Shown here: positions 53,911-62,600 of the stretch, in pieces | Numbering within the stretch: position 1 is the first letter of the stretch | How the letters are laid out: every line of letters starts with the position of its first letter | NCBI GenBank assembly: GCA_046297395.1 | Contig: JBKCNM010000031.1 | Location: 62,001 to 126,000 of the forward strand | DNA from: JBEICQ01 sp046297395 | GTDB lineage: Bacteria > Bacteroidota > Bacteroidia > UBA4408 | Reading direction: 5' to 3' | Length of the DNA: 64,000 bases | Made by a program: the position numbers and the translations under genes | The notes under the pieces: generated by a model | Databases searched by the model: none | Seen by the model: the letters and a program-made list of their open reading frames with translations, nothing else | What the model was told of the DNA's origin: nothing

Positions 53911-55218
53911 ATGGGTAAATTCCGAATCTCAGGCGGTCACCGCCTCAAAGGCGATATTACTCCGCAGGGAGCAAAAAACGAAGCCCTTCAGGTGCTTTGT
54001 GCCGTATTGCTTACCCCACAAAAAGTAACCATCTCCAATGTGCCGGATATTGTTGATGTAAACAAGCTGATTGATCTGCTTAAGGAGCTGGGAGTGAAAA
54101 TTGAAAAAACAGGGCATGAGGAGTTTAGTTTTCAGGCGGATGAGGTTGACATCGATTACATGAATACCCCGGAGTTCCGGAAAAAGGCAGCAGCACTCAG
54201 AGGATCTATCATGATTGTAGGTCCTCTCTTGGCCAGATTCGGGAAAGGCTATATTCCCAAACCCGGAGGGGATAAAATTGGTCGCAGGCGCTTGGACACA
54301 CACTTCATTGGATTCATGAACCTGGGCGCACGCTTTGACTATACCGAAGGCGAAGAATTTTACCGGGTAGAAGCCGGAGAACTCAGAGGCGCATACATGC
54401 TTCTGGATGAAGCTTCTGTAACAGGCACAGCCAATATAGTGATGGCTGCAAGCATGGCCAAAGGAACCACCACCATTTACAATGCGGCCTGCGAACCCTA
54501 TCTGCAGCAACTATGCAAAATGCTCAATCGCATGGGTGCCAATATATCAGGCATCGGAAGTAATTTGCTCACCATTAAGGGCGTGGATGCACTCGGCGGC
54601 ACAACCCACAGGCTATTGCCCGACATGATTGAAATCGGTTCCTTCATTGGGATGGCAGCCATGACCCAATCTGAAATCACCATTAAAAATGTTTCCTATC
54701 CCGACCTGGGAATTATTCCTGACACCTTTCGCAAACTGGGTATCGAAATGGAACTCAAAGGGGATGACCTGTATATCCCCACGCAAGAAAATTACGAGAT
54801 TGATACCTTCATCGATGGTTCCATCCTTACCGTGGCCGATGCCATCTGGCCGGGCTTTACACCCGACCTGCTGAGCATTGTACTGGTTGTGGCAACACAG
54901 GCCAAAGGCAGTGTACTCATTCATCAGAAAATGTTTGAAAGCAGGCTCTTCTTTGTTGACAAACTCATCGACATGGGGGCGCAAATCATTCTCTGCGATC
55001 CCCATAGAGCCACCGTCATTGGCCTTAACAGACAACATCCCCTGAGAGGAATCAACATGACCTCTCCCGATATTCGTGCCGGGGTTTCTCTACTCATTGC
55101 AGCCATGAGCGCAAGCGGAACAAGTACCATTGACAACATCGAACAAATTGACCGCGGATACCAAAATATCGATACCCGCTTGAATCGTTTGGGTGCCCGC
55201 ATTGAGCGTATTGAATAA
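53911..55218 (+). CDS. murA: UDP-N-acetylglucosamine 1-carboxyvinyltransferase, Asp active-site variant
   Basis: A 435-residue enzyme for the first committed step of peptidoglycan synthesis: enolpyruvyl transfer from PEP to UDP-GlcNAc. The start MGKFRISGGHRLKGD and the N-terminal Lys in QGAKNEALQ are canonical. The catalytic loop reads PGGDKIGRRRLDTH: the position of E. coli Cys115 is Asp121. This Cys-to-Asp change is known in some MurA lineages and removes the residue alkylated by fosfomycin. The frame extends 54 bp upstream to another ATG, but those residues do not match the family. It is followed by the thioredoxin gene 63 bp downstream. Confidence 0.96.
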   Translation: MGKFRISGGHRLKGDITPQGAKNEALQVLCAVLLTPQKVTISNVPDIVDVNKLIDLLKELGVKIEKTGHEEFSFQADEVDIDYMNTPEFRKKAAALRGSIMIVGPLLARFGKGYIPKPGGDKIGRRRLDTHFIGFMNLGARFDYTEGEEFYRVEAGELRGAYMLLDEASVTGTANIVMAASMAKGTTTIYNAACEPYLQQLCKMLNRMGANISGIGSNLLTIKGVDALGGTTHRLLPDMIEIGSFIGMAAMTQSEITIKNVSYPDLGIIPDTFRKLGIEMELKGDDLYIPTQENYEIDTFIDGSILTVADAIWPGFTPDLLSIVLVVATQAKGSVLIHQKMFESRLFFVDKLIDMGAQIILCDPHRATVIGLNRQHPLRGINMTSPDIRAGVSLLIAAMSASGTSTIDNIEQIDRGYQNIDTRLNRLGARIERIE

Positions 55219-55281
55219 AATCCGATATTTGAACTCATCCCCATAAACCAAAACCAACATCAATACACAAAAGAACATCAC

Positions 55282-55824
55282 ATGAAAAAATACAACCTGA
55301 TTCTCGGAATGCTCGCTTTTACCGCCCTCTTTTGCGGTTTTGCCATGACCAAGGGAGACCCTGCTCCCGTGGGTCTTAACATCGGAAACAAAGCCCCCGA
55401 CATGGTTTACAAAAATCCCAAAGGAGAGGATGTAAGCCTGAGCAAAATCAACAAGGGTAAAATCGTGCTCATCGACTTTTGGGCATCCTGGTGCGGACCT
55501 TGCCGCAGAGAAAATCCAAGCGTAGTAATGGCGTACAAAAAATATAAAAATGCCAAGTTCAAAGACGGAGCCAAAGAGTTTACAATTTACAGCGTCTCTC
55601 TTGACAAAAGCAAAGAGGCATGGGTAAAAGCCATTCAGCAGGACGGATTGGAATGGGAATACCATGTGAGTGACCTTATGCACTGGAACAGTGCTGCTGC
55701 TCAACAATACAATGTAAACTCCATCCCCATGAATTTTTTGCTTGACGCCAAGGGGATTATCGTTGCAAAAAACTTAAGGGGAAGCGAGCTGGATGCAGAA
55801 ATAGAAAAACTCATCGCCAAGTAA
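55282..55824 (+). CDS. TlpA/ResA-like exported thioredoxin
   Basis: A 180-residue thioredoxin-fold protein with an N-terminal signal sequence or anchor (about 1-22, YNLILGMLAFTALFCGF) and the active site Cys71-Gly-Pro-Cys74 in DFWASWCGPCRRENP. The order AhpC/TSA-type start (APDMVYKNPKGEDVSL) and late cis-Pro (SIPMNFLLDAKG) fit the TlpA family, which reduces disulfides in the periplasm or during cytochrome c maturation. It is co-oriented with murA and ends 21 bp before a strong terminator. Confidence 0.9.
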   Translation: MKKYNLILGMLAFTALFCGFAMTKGDPAPVGLNIGNKAPDMVYKNPKGEDVSLSKINKGKIVLIDFWASWCGPCRRENPSVVMAYKKYKNAKFKDGAKEFTIYSVSLDKSKEAWVKAIQQDGLEWEYHVSDLMHWNSAAAQQYNVNSIPMNFLLDAKGIIVAKNLRGSELDAEIEKLIAK

Positions 55825-55845
55825 TCCCTCATCAAAAAACTCATT

Positions 55846-55876
55846 AGTCACATTCCATATGGATGTGACTTTTTTT
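55846..55876 (+). terminator. Rho-independent terminator after the murA-thioredoxin pair
   Basis: AGTCACAT and ATGTGACT form an 8-bp stem around the palindromic loop TCCATATGG, followed by seven T residues. The T-run ends four bases before the ATG of the MscS gene at 55881. Confidence 0.85.
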
Positions 55877-55880
55877 ATTT

Positions 55881-56948
55881 ATGAACAGTACATACTTTGG
55901 AAATACGCCTGAACAATACCTTTGGTTTGCAGGGATATTACTGGCGGGGATTCTATCAAGGAAAATTTTTGCCTGGTTATTTTCCAATCTGTTTTTTAGA
56001 ATCCTCAACAAATACTCAAGAGAACTTGGATTCAAAGCCTTTCTGGAACTGTTGCGCAAACCTTTTGGTGGGTTTGTCCTGCTCTTTTGCATTTATCTTG
56101 CCTTTAGCCAACTGAATTACCCCGAATCCTGGCACCTTGCACCCGGCAATACTTTTGGTGTGCGCATGGTCATTGCCCGAAGTTTTCAGGTGGGTATAGT
56201 GATGTCACTCACCTGGATTATTCTTCGCATGGTTGATTTTGCAGCACTGGTTTATCGCAAAAAGGCCGAAGAAAATGAATCGATGGCCAGGGCTCAAATC
56301 ATTCCATTTGCCAAGGAAGCAGTGAAAATAAGCATTGCTCTGCTCTCTTTGTTTTTTATCCTCGGCGTAATCTTTGAACTCAATATTGCTTCTCTTATCG
56401 CAGGCCTTGGTATTGGTGGTTTGGCCATTGCCCTTGCTGCCAAGGAATCATTGGAAAACCTCTTGGGATCTTTTACCATTTTTTTTGATAAACCCTTTGC
56501 CGTTGGCGATCTGGTGGAAACCTCCGGAGTAAAGGGACATGTAGAACGCATCGGATTTAGAAGCACACGCATCCGCACCCTCGACAAAAGTTTTGTAACC
56601 GTACCCAATAAAAAACTCACCGACAGCGTACTGGAAAACATCACCCTCAAAACCATGCAAAGAATACGCATCGTATTGCTTATTCCGAATGACGCCGGCG
56701 CCGAGAAAATTGCATCACTCAAAACAGAGATGCTTGCCTATTTGCAGAAAAACAACAAACTCACCGGCGAAAGAAGTATCCGTTTTGAATCCATCGATCC
56801 CAGAGGAGCGTTTGAATTGCTTATTATCTGTTTTGCAGCCACACAAAATGCAGATGAGGCTGCGGATATCAAGGAAGAATTGCAGCTTGCCCTGCTCAAC
56901 ATGCTGCAAAATCACCAGCTTAAACTTTTTGTGCCGGCACATGGCTAA
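55881..56948 (+). CDS. Mechanosensitive channel of the MscS family
   Basis: A 355-residue inner-membrane channel protecting against osmotic downshock. Four membrane segments are seen (about 10-30, 55-75, 95-120, 150-170), more than the three of E. coli MscS. The pore helix region is ELNIASLIAGLGIGGLAIALAAKE in parts, with the family motif NLLGSFTIFFDKPFAVGD and the cytoplasmic beta domain VKGHVERIGFRSTRIRT. The soluble C-terminal domain is complete. It overlaps the RNase H gene by 8 bp. Its ATG directly follows a terminator T-run, so its expression is either by readthrough or from an unseen promoter. Confidence 0.92.
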   Translation: MNSTYFGNTPEQYLWFAGILLAGILSRKIFAWLFSNLFFRILNKYSRELGFKAFLELLRKPFGGFVLLFCIYLAFSQLNYPESWHLAPGNTFGVRMVIARSFQVGIVMSLTWIILRMVDFAALVYRKKAEENESMARAQIIPFAKEAVKISIALLSLFFILGVIFELNIASLIAGLGIGGLAIALAAKESLENLLGSFTIFFDKPFAVGDLVETSGVKGHVERIGFRSTRIRTLDKSFVTVPNKKLTDSVLENITLKTMQRIRIVLLIPNDAGAEKIASLKTEMLAYLQKNNKLTGERSIRFESIDPRGAFELLIICFAATQNADEAADIKEELQLALLNMLQNHQLKLFVPAHG

Positions 56949-57564
56949 CAAGACCAAATGCTATGTGGTTTGGGCCGGTCGCATCCCCGGTATATACCAA
57001 ACATGGGAAGAATGCAGCAAACAAATTCATGGGTTTCCGGGTGCCAAATACCGGGCATTTCCCAACCTTGAACAAGCCAAGCTGGCTTTTGAAACTGCTC
57101 CTGTGCCAACCTTCAAAAAAAAGGGACAGACCATTGCCACTCAGAGGGTGAAATTACCCAAACCCATAGGTACTTTTTTGTGTGTGGATGCTTCCTGGAT
57201 TACCACCACGGGTGCTTCAGAATATAGAGGGGTAATGATGCCTTCCGGTGAGGTTATTTTTTCGCGAGGACCTTTCCAAAAAGGCACCAACAATGTGGTT
57301 GAATTTATTGCCATTGTGCATGCGCTTGCCTGGTGCAAACAAAAAGATTCAGGCATCACCATTTATAGCGACAGTGCTACTGCTATTGCCTGGTTGCGCA
57401 AAAAAAAAGCAAATTCCAAATTAAACGGCGAGGGAAGCGACGAATTGCTGGAACTCCTCTACAGAGCAGAAAAGTGGATCAGGGAAAATACCTGGAGCAA
57501 TGCCGTTCTCAAATGGGAAACCGAACAATGGGGAGAGATTCCGGCCGACTACGGGAGGAAATAA
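56941..57564 (+). CDS. Ribonuclease H with N-terminal hybrid-binding domain
   Basis: A 207-residue RNase H1-type enzyme that cleaves the RNA strand of RNA-DNA hybrids. The N-terminal caulimovirus-viroplasmin/hybrid-binding domain (about 5-52) shows YVVWAGRIPGIYQTWEEC and GAKYRAFPNLEQAKLAF. The catalytic domain (about 78-207) keeps the acidic residues Asp83 (CVDASW), Glu121 (NNVVEF), Asp144 (YSDSA) and Asp203 (PADYGRK). The start ATG at 56941 lies inside the 3' end of the MscS gene; a longer frame from 56689 lies wholly within that gene and is not real. It is convergent with the SpoIIE phosphatase, with a 7-bp gap. Confidence 0.93.
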   Translation: MANKTKCYVVWAGRIPGIYQTWEECSKQIHGFPGAKYRAFPNLEQAKLAFETAPVPTFKKKGQTIATQRVKLPKPIGTFLCVDASWITTTGASEYRGVMMPSGEVIFSRGPFQKGTNNVVEFIAIVHALAWCKQKDSGITIYSDSATAIAWLRKKKANSKLNGEGSDELLELLYRAEKWIRENTWSNAVLKWETEQWGEIPADYGRK

Positions 57565-57571
57565 CTTTTGA

Positions 57572-58630
57572 TTAAAAACAGATTCCGGCCACACATACAT
57601 CATCTACCTGAGGAAGTTTTTCTCGCCACAAGAGATGCGTTTGCAAAAGATATTCTTTCTGTTCCTCCGGAGATAGATGCGCAATCTCTCTTACCAGTTT
57701 TTGCATGTTTCCCGTCATGAATTTCTTGCCTTTTTCTCCGCCAAACTGATCGGCATAACCATCTGTATGCAGATACACCCTCAAGCCTTTTCTGATGGGA
57801 ATGGCATGCTCCGTAAAATGCTCCATGTTTTCGAAAACCAAACCTCCGATAGCGCGTTTGTCGGGTTTTATCTCTGTAAATTCTTTTTCATCAAGAAGCC
57901 AGCAAGGCCTGTTGGCACCGGCATAAAGGATTTCCTGTTGCAAGGTATCTATGCATATCAAAGCAATGTCCATTCCGTCGCGCGAAGCACTCGCTTCTCT
58001 GTCCTGCTTGAGTGTAATCCTGATGTTATGATCGAGCTCATTGAGGATGGCTGCAGGGGAAGTTATGCCTTTTTCTTTTACAATCTGATTGAGCAGGGTA
58101 TTGCCAATCATGCTCATGAATGCCCCGGGAACACCATGACCCGTGCAATCTGCAATAGCCATTACATAGGAATGATTGCCGGTAGCATGAAACCAGTAAA
58201 AATCTCCACTCACAACATCCCTGGGTAAATACAATACAAACAAACCCGGAAGGTGTTGGCGGATTTCGTTTTGGTCGGGCAGAATGCTTTGCTGAATGAT
58301 CCTGGCATACTCAATGCTTTCGGTTACCGAACGATGCTCTTCCTCAACCACCATGCGCAACTGATTGATTCTTTCTTTTTCCTGATGAATGCTCATGCTT
58401 TGCTGCCAAAGCTTTTTTACCCTGTCGTCGAGCTTTGCTTTTTCCTGCTCCAGTTTTTGTTTTTCTGCAGCAAGCAACACATTGGTTTCTTCTATTTTTT
58501 TTCTTTCCACATGCACCGTCTCGCTCATCTGCCAGAGCTTTCGGTTTTTTTCCACGGCTGCTTCTTTTTCTGCTTCCAGGGCTGTTATACGCTGCAACAA
58601 TTGCTTGATATCAGAGGCAGAATCCTGCAT
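57572..58630 (-). CDS. Cytosolic SpoIIE-family Ser/Thr phosphatase with coiled coil
   Basis: A 352-residue soluble PP2C-type phosphatase. The first ~110 residues form a coiled coil rich in Glu and Lys (EKEAAVEKNRKLWQ, KLEQEKAKLDDRVKKLW). The SpoIIE domain (about 120-352) keeps the metal-binding motifs GDFYWFHATG, AIADCTGHGVPGAFMSMIG and HTDGYADQFGG. It is closely similar in its catalytic half to the phosphatase at 49777, so the two are paralogues. It is the last gene of the operon with the membrane protein (30-bp gap) and the STAND NTPase. Its natural substrate, perhaps an anti-sigma antagonist, is not encoded in the window. Confidence 0.92.
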   Translation of the reverse strand: MQDSASDIKQLLQRITALEAEKEAAVEKNRKLWQMSETVHVERKKIEETNVLLAAEKQKLEQEKAKLDDRVKKLWQQSMSIHQEKERINQLRMVVEEEHRSVTESIEYARIIQQSILPDQNEIRQHLPGLFVLYLPRDVVSGDFYWFHATGNHSYVMAIADCTGHGVPGAFMSMIGNTLLNQIVKEKGITSPAAILNELDHNIRITLKQDREASASRDGMDIALICIDTLQQEILYAGANRPCWLLDEKEFTEIKPDKRAIGGLVFENMEHFTEHAIPIRKGLRVYLHTDGYADQFGGEKGKKFMTGNMQKLVREIAHLSPEEQKEYLLQTHLLWREKLPQVDDVCVAGICF

Positions 58631-58660
58631 GCTTTTAAGGGTATCTCTTTTGTTAATGAT

Positions 58661-59587
58661 TTATTCTTTCTCTATTTCTTCAACAAAGGCATCCAGGTTT
58701 TTTTCAAAGGTATTATACCTTGCTTCCATGATAAGTCCTTCCTTGGTAAATTGATTTTGGTCTGCTCTGTATTCCTCCATCTTGGGAGGAAGGGTATTGC
58801 TGTATAATCCCGGCGCCAAATGCAACAGTCTGCCCAAAAACCAGATGGACAAAAGGGAGATACAAAAAAAAGTTTGCTTGTGCAGGGGCTGAAGTAACGG
58901 AAGGCTATCCAAGGCAATTTGTTTTTTTAGATACATCCAAAACAAAAACAGGATGGAAACAAAAAACAGCATCAATGAAAGATAAGATATTGGGTTTGCT
59001 CCGGGCCAGTGCTGGATTTTAAACAAAAGTCCTATAAAAGTGATAGCCATATAGAGGTAAGTTGTTACATGAACTACCCTTGGCAAAAAGCCTTCCATCG
59101 CTTTGAGTAATTTAAATGACAATGCCCGACTAAAAAAGTAAAAGCAAACACTGCTTCCCAAAACAAGTAATATCGAGGCTCCCATGATGTGCTGAAACTT
59201 GGATGCCAGCCCAACCAACAACATAGAAATGAGCATTGGAAAAACAAATGCCTGTTGCTTTTTAGCGGATATCATCAGTACAAGTAAAGAAAGGAGTGGC
59301 AAAAGTGAAGCACATGCAAAAATCCATTCCTGCTTCGTCCTATCTTGAAAAAAAGGAAAAACAAAAAGAAAGTGCAAGATCCACCAGGGAAATACCAGCC
59401 ATTTGATTTTTGTGTTGCCCGGATGCCTATCATAAGCCTCCAGCACCAGGAGGAAAGAGATGATGCGGAAGCACCATGCCACCAGTTTCAAACCCCATGT
59501 GTTTTCTGCCATATTGCTGAAAAAGCCCGGCAACAACAAAAAAAGCAGGACGGTAATCCAGGTATATCTCGTTTTAGAATCTCTCAT
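58661..59587 (-). CDS. Polytopic membrane protein of unknown function with a repeated QHWPGA-like motif
   Basis: A 308-residue protein with about eight membrane segments and no recognised domain. LLFKIQHWPGANPISYL near residues 203-219 resembles the 'KIxHWPGA' turn found in GldL and other Bacteroidetes membrane proteins. A degenerate earlier copy reads SKFQHIMGASILLVL. The last ~45 residues are soluble and acidic (EEYRADQNQFTKEG, FEKNLDAFVEEIEKE). It sits between the STAND NTPase (32-bp gap) and the SpoIIE phosphatase (30-bp gap), so it may be the membrane receptor or effector of that operon. Confidence 0.75.
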   Translation of the reverse strand: MRDSKTRYTWITVLLFLLLPGFFSNMAENTWGLKLVAWCFRIISFLLVLEAYDRHPGNTKIKWLVFPWWILHFLFVFPFFQDRTKQEWIFACASLLPLLSLLVLMISAKKQQAFVFPMLISMLLVGLASKFQHIMGASILLVLGSSVCFYFFSRALSFKLLKAMEGFLPRVVHVTTYLYMAITFIGLLFKIQHWPGANPISYLSLMLFFVSILFLFWMYLKKQIALDSLPLLQPLHKQTFFCISLLSIWFLGRLLHLAPGLYSNTLPPKMEEYRADQNQFTKEGLIMEARYNTFEKNLDAFVEEIEKE

Positions 59588-59619
59588 GTTTGCATTTCTA
59601 TTGGTGTTTATTTTAGCTA

Positions 59620-62600
59620 TTACCTAATTGTAACGGTGTTCTGGTAATTATAATAGCCTATCTCAAATGTTTTTCGAGCAGGCATGAACAATGTATTGTT
59701 ATTGTTATTGTTGCTCCTCATAAGCATCCAGGTATTTAACCAAAAACGCATGCCATTGATTTCGCTTCCACCAAGCAGTTGCTCTGCATCAAACAAAGCC
59801 CCACGATCGACCAATCCCGAAAAATAATTGTACTTGTAGTCCTCATTGCTCCCTGCAGTATTGGAGGAAATACGCCCTGCAAACTTTTCACCATTAATGC
59901 CTCCTATAAGGGCAAGGGATCTGAGGTACTTTCGTTGCAGCTTGTCAAGGAGGTGGTTTTCCTTTTTGTATATATGCTGAAGAAGTGGAAGGGCATGCTC
60001 TTCATAACCCTTGTCTATAAATGTTTCACAAAGCATGAGTAGATCTTCCTGTGCTATCAGTTGCATGCTGCTGCTGTCTAAAAACATGGCTACTTCTACC
60101 GGATAACCTTTTAAAATAAGACTTCTGCACAATGCCGGAATATTCATAAGAGAAAAATACCTATTCTCGGCAGGGATATGTATGTGTATTTGTTTGGCTT
60201 GGGCTTGCTTACTTGTAACCAGGGAAACCAAGTCGAAGTAATTGGTTTTTGCCAACTCGGCAGGAAGAAAGGACTTCTTTAACATCTTATTGAAAACCCT
60301 TGCAAAAACAGGTCCTGACTCAAAGAAGTCCTTATCAAACCAACTCCCTTGAATTTCTTTGAGCGTTTCCTCTGTAAGATGCAGGGTGTCTGATGCATCT
60401 GCTTCCTCGTAAAACCCTTCCTTGTTCTCATAAATGCCACTTTGGGGCCAGGGTACTTCAGAGGTAGTTTTTTCATCCCAATAACTGAGGTATATATTCC
60501 CTTCAAATGGATTTTCGCCGCCCATAAAACTTCCGGCGTATTTTCCCGGCATAGAGTACATAAAATCATTTCCAGACAGCTTAGTTGCCGTACCTATGGA
60601 GCTATTTTTGTCTTTGATCAGGTAAAATTGATGCCAAGCTTTCCTGATTGCTTTTTTCTCGCCTGCTGTGTCTCCTGCATGGTGCAGAAAAGCAGCATAT
60701 TTTTTTTCATAGTGTGCAAGCAAAAGTTTTTGCTGCTCGGAGTTCAATCCTCTTTTATTCACCGAGGAAGTAAGATTTTCGTATGCTGCCTTCACCGCCT
60801 TGGTCGGCAAAAAATACTGACACATGGGTGGGAATCTTTTTTGAATTTCGAGTCCGGCTAAGATCTCCTGCACTGAATAATACAAAATTTTTACTGCAAG
60901 GTTCCTGATTCTGTCTTCCTTTTCGCAGAAGCGCAAAATGGCCTTCCATGTTTCGGAGGCATCTGCATTTTTATTGGCCAGCAGCGTGCCAAACAGAACA
61001 AGGTCATCTATGGTTTTTAATTTCCCGGACTGGTTAAAATCCTTTTCGTTTTGAAAGGTTTTTTGAAAGGCCTTTTGAGAAGCATATTCCTGCTGTTGAA
61101 AGAACAGGATCTGGGGAATAAAAAAACCATTGTTTACAAAGCCAAGCGGTGCCGCTTCGGCCTTATCAGCATCATATAATTTCCTGCATTTGTCAAGCAA
61201 TGCAGGTACATCCCCATGGGTATTAAAATAGGCAAACAACAAGGGATGCTCAGGGCTGAGCAGGCTATTGGCAGCAAACAAGGGATTGAGAGAGATTTTT
61301 TCCAGAAAAACCTTTTTTGGATTTTTTTCCTTATAACGAATTACTGCCATCATCAGTTGCTCGTTGATTGAATGTGTTTTTTCTTTTAGCTCATCCATGC
61401 CGGGTACACCTGCAGCACTGAGCCACAACAAAACCTTGGTGAATAAGTGTGCGTGCAGGGTATTTATTTGCTGGGCTTCTCCTTTTTCTATGCTTTGAAT
61501 CTGCTCTTCCGTAATCTTCCTTAAGGAAGAAAAACCATGGTCTGCAAGTTTTTTCAAAAACGGCAGATCTCTGCAATACGAGGCCGTGTCAGCATCTTTA
61601 AGCAAACACCAATTGATGGCTTCTCTGACAATGGTAATCTGCGTGGAGTCTTCCATGTTTCGGATGGCATCAATAAACATCCCTGCATCGGCCGAGTCGC
61701 GGTTAAATCGGCTATATTCGATTAAAAAGGCAGCTTTCTTCTTTTCGGAGATGTAAGGATTATTCAGGTTCTCCAGATTAAATGCCATCACCCGTTTTAT
61801 TACCTGTTCGTTCTGTTTGGCATACCAATCCAGGTAAAAATAGATACAAGAGCAAATAACGAGTACTACACCCACATGCATCAGCAGGCGGTTGGCTCCA
61901 TACTTCAACACAAAACGGTTGAACATGAGGTTGCGGGCGCTGGCTTTAATAAATACCTGAGCCTCCTTCAGTTCTTTATCAAACTGAATTTTCTTTGTTT
62001 GCTTGTCCTCACCCGATTCGTCATATTTAAGCAACCATCCGGCAGAAGGTCGCTTTTGGGAAAACCACTGCTCAAAATAATTGAGGGAGCCGATGGGCAG
62101 CAGGTATCCACTGTCTTTATTGTTTGCATACCAGCGCTGCATCTGCACTAAAAAATCGGCATATACCATGCGGTCGTCGTACTCCTGCCGAGACAATTCC
62201 TGGAGGCGTTCCCAATTGCGTATCAGGCTCTCGTGGCTGATGTCGAGCAAACTTTCTGCAAGCAAAACGGATTGCTCGTTGTCATAGGGTTTAATCAAAG
62301 TATTGCCCTGTTTCCTAAAATGGGCAACAAAAACCGCAACATGTTCAATCGTAAAATCTTTTTCATCAATGATGCCCACTATCTCTTCTGCAGTCATGCG
62401 GTTACGCACATATCTTCCGGCATCTGCTTTTACCATACACTGCAAGAGGGTATTTAGGATATGCTCACTACGGGAAATCCAGGGCATATCTGCATAATTG
62501 CTTCTAACCTCTTCGAGTGTTTTTTCATACAACTCTCCTGCATGAGCATTCAGCACATTTTCCAGAGAGGGTCGTAAAAAGTATTTTCTGTTCTGTTCTG

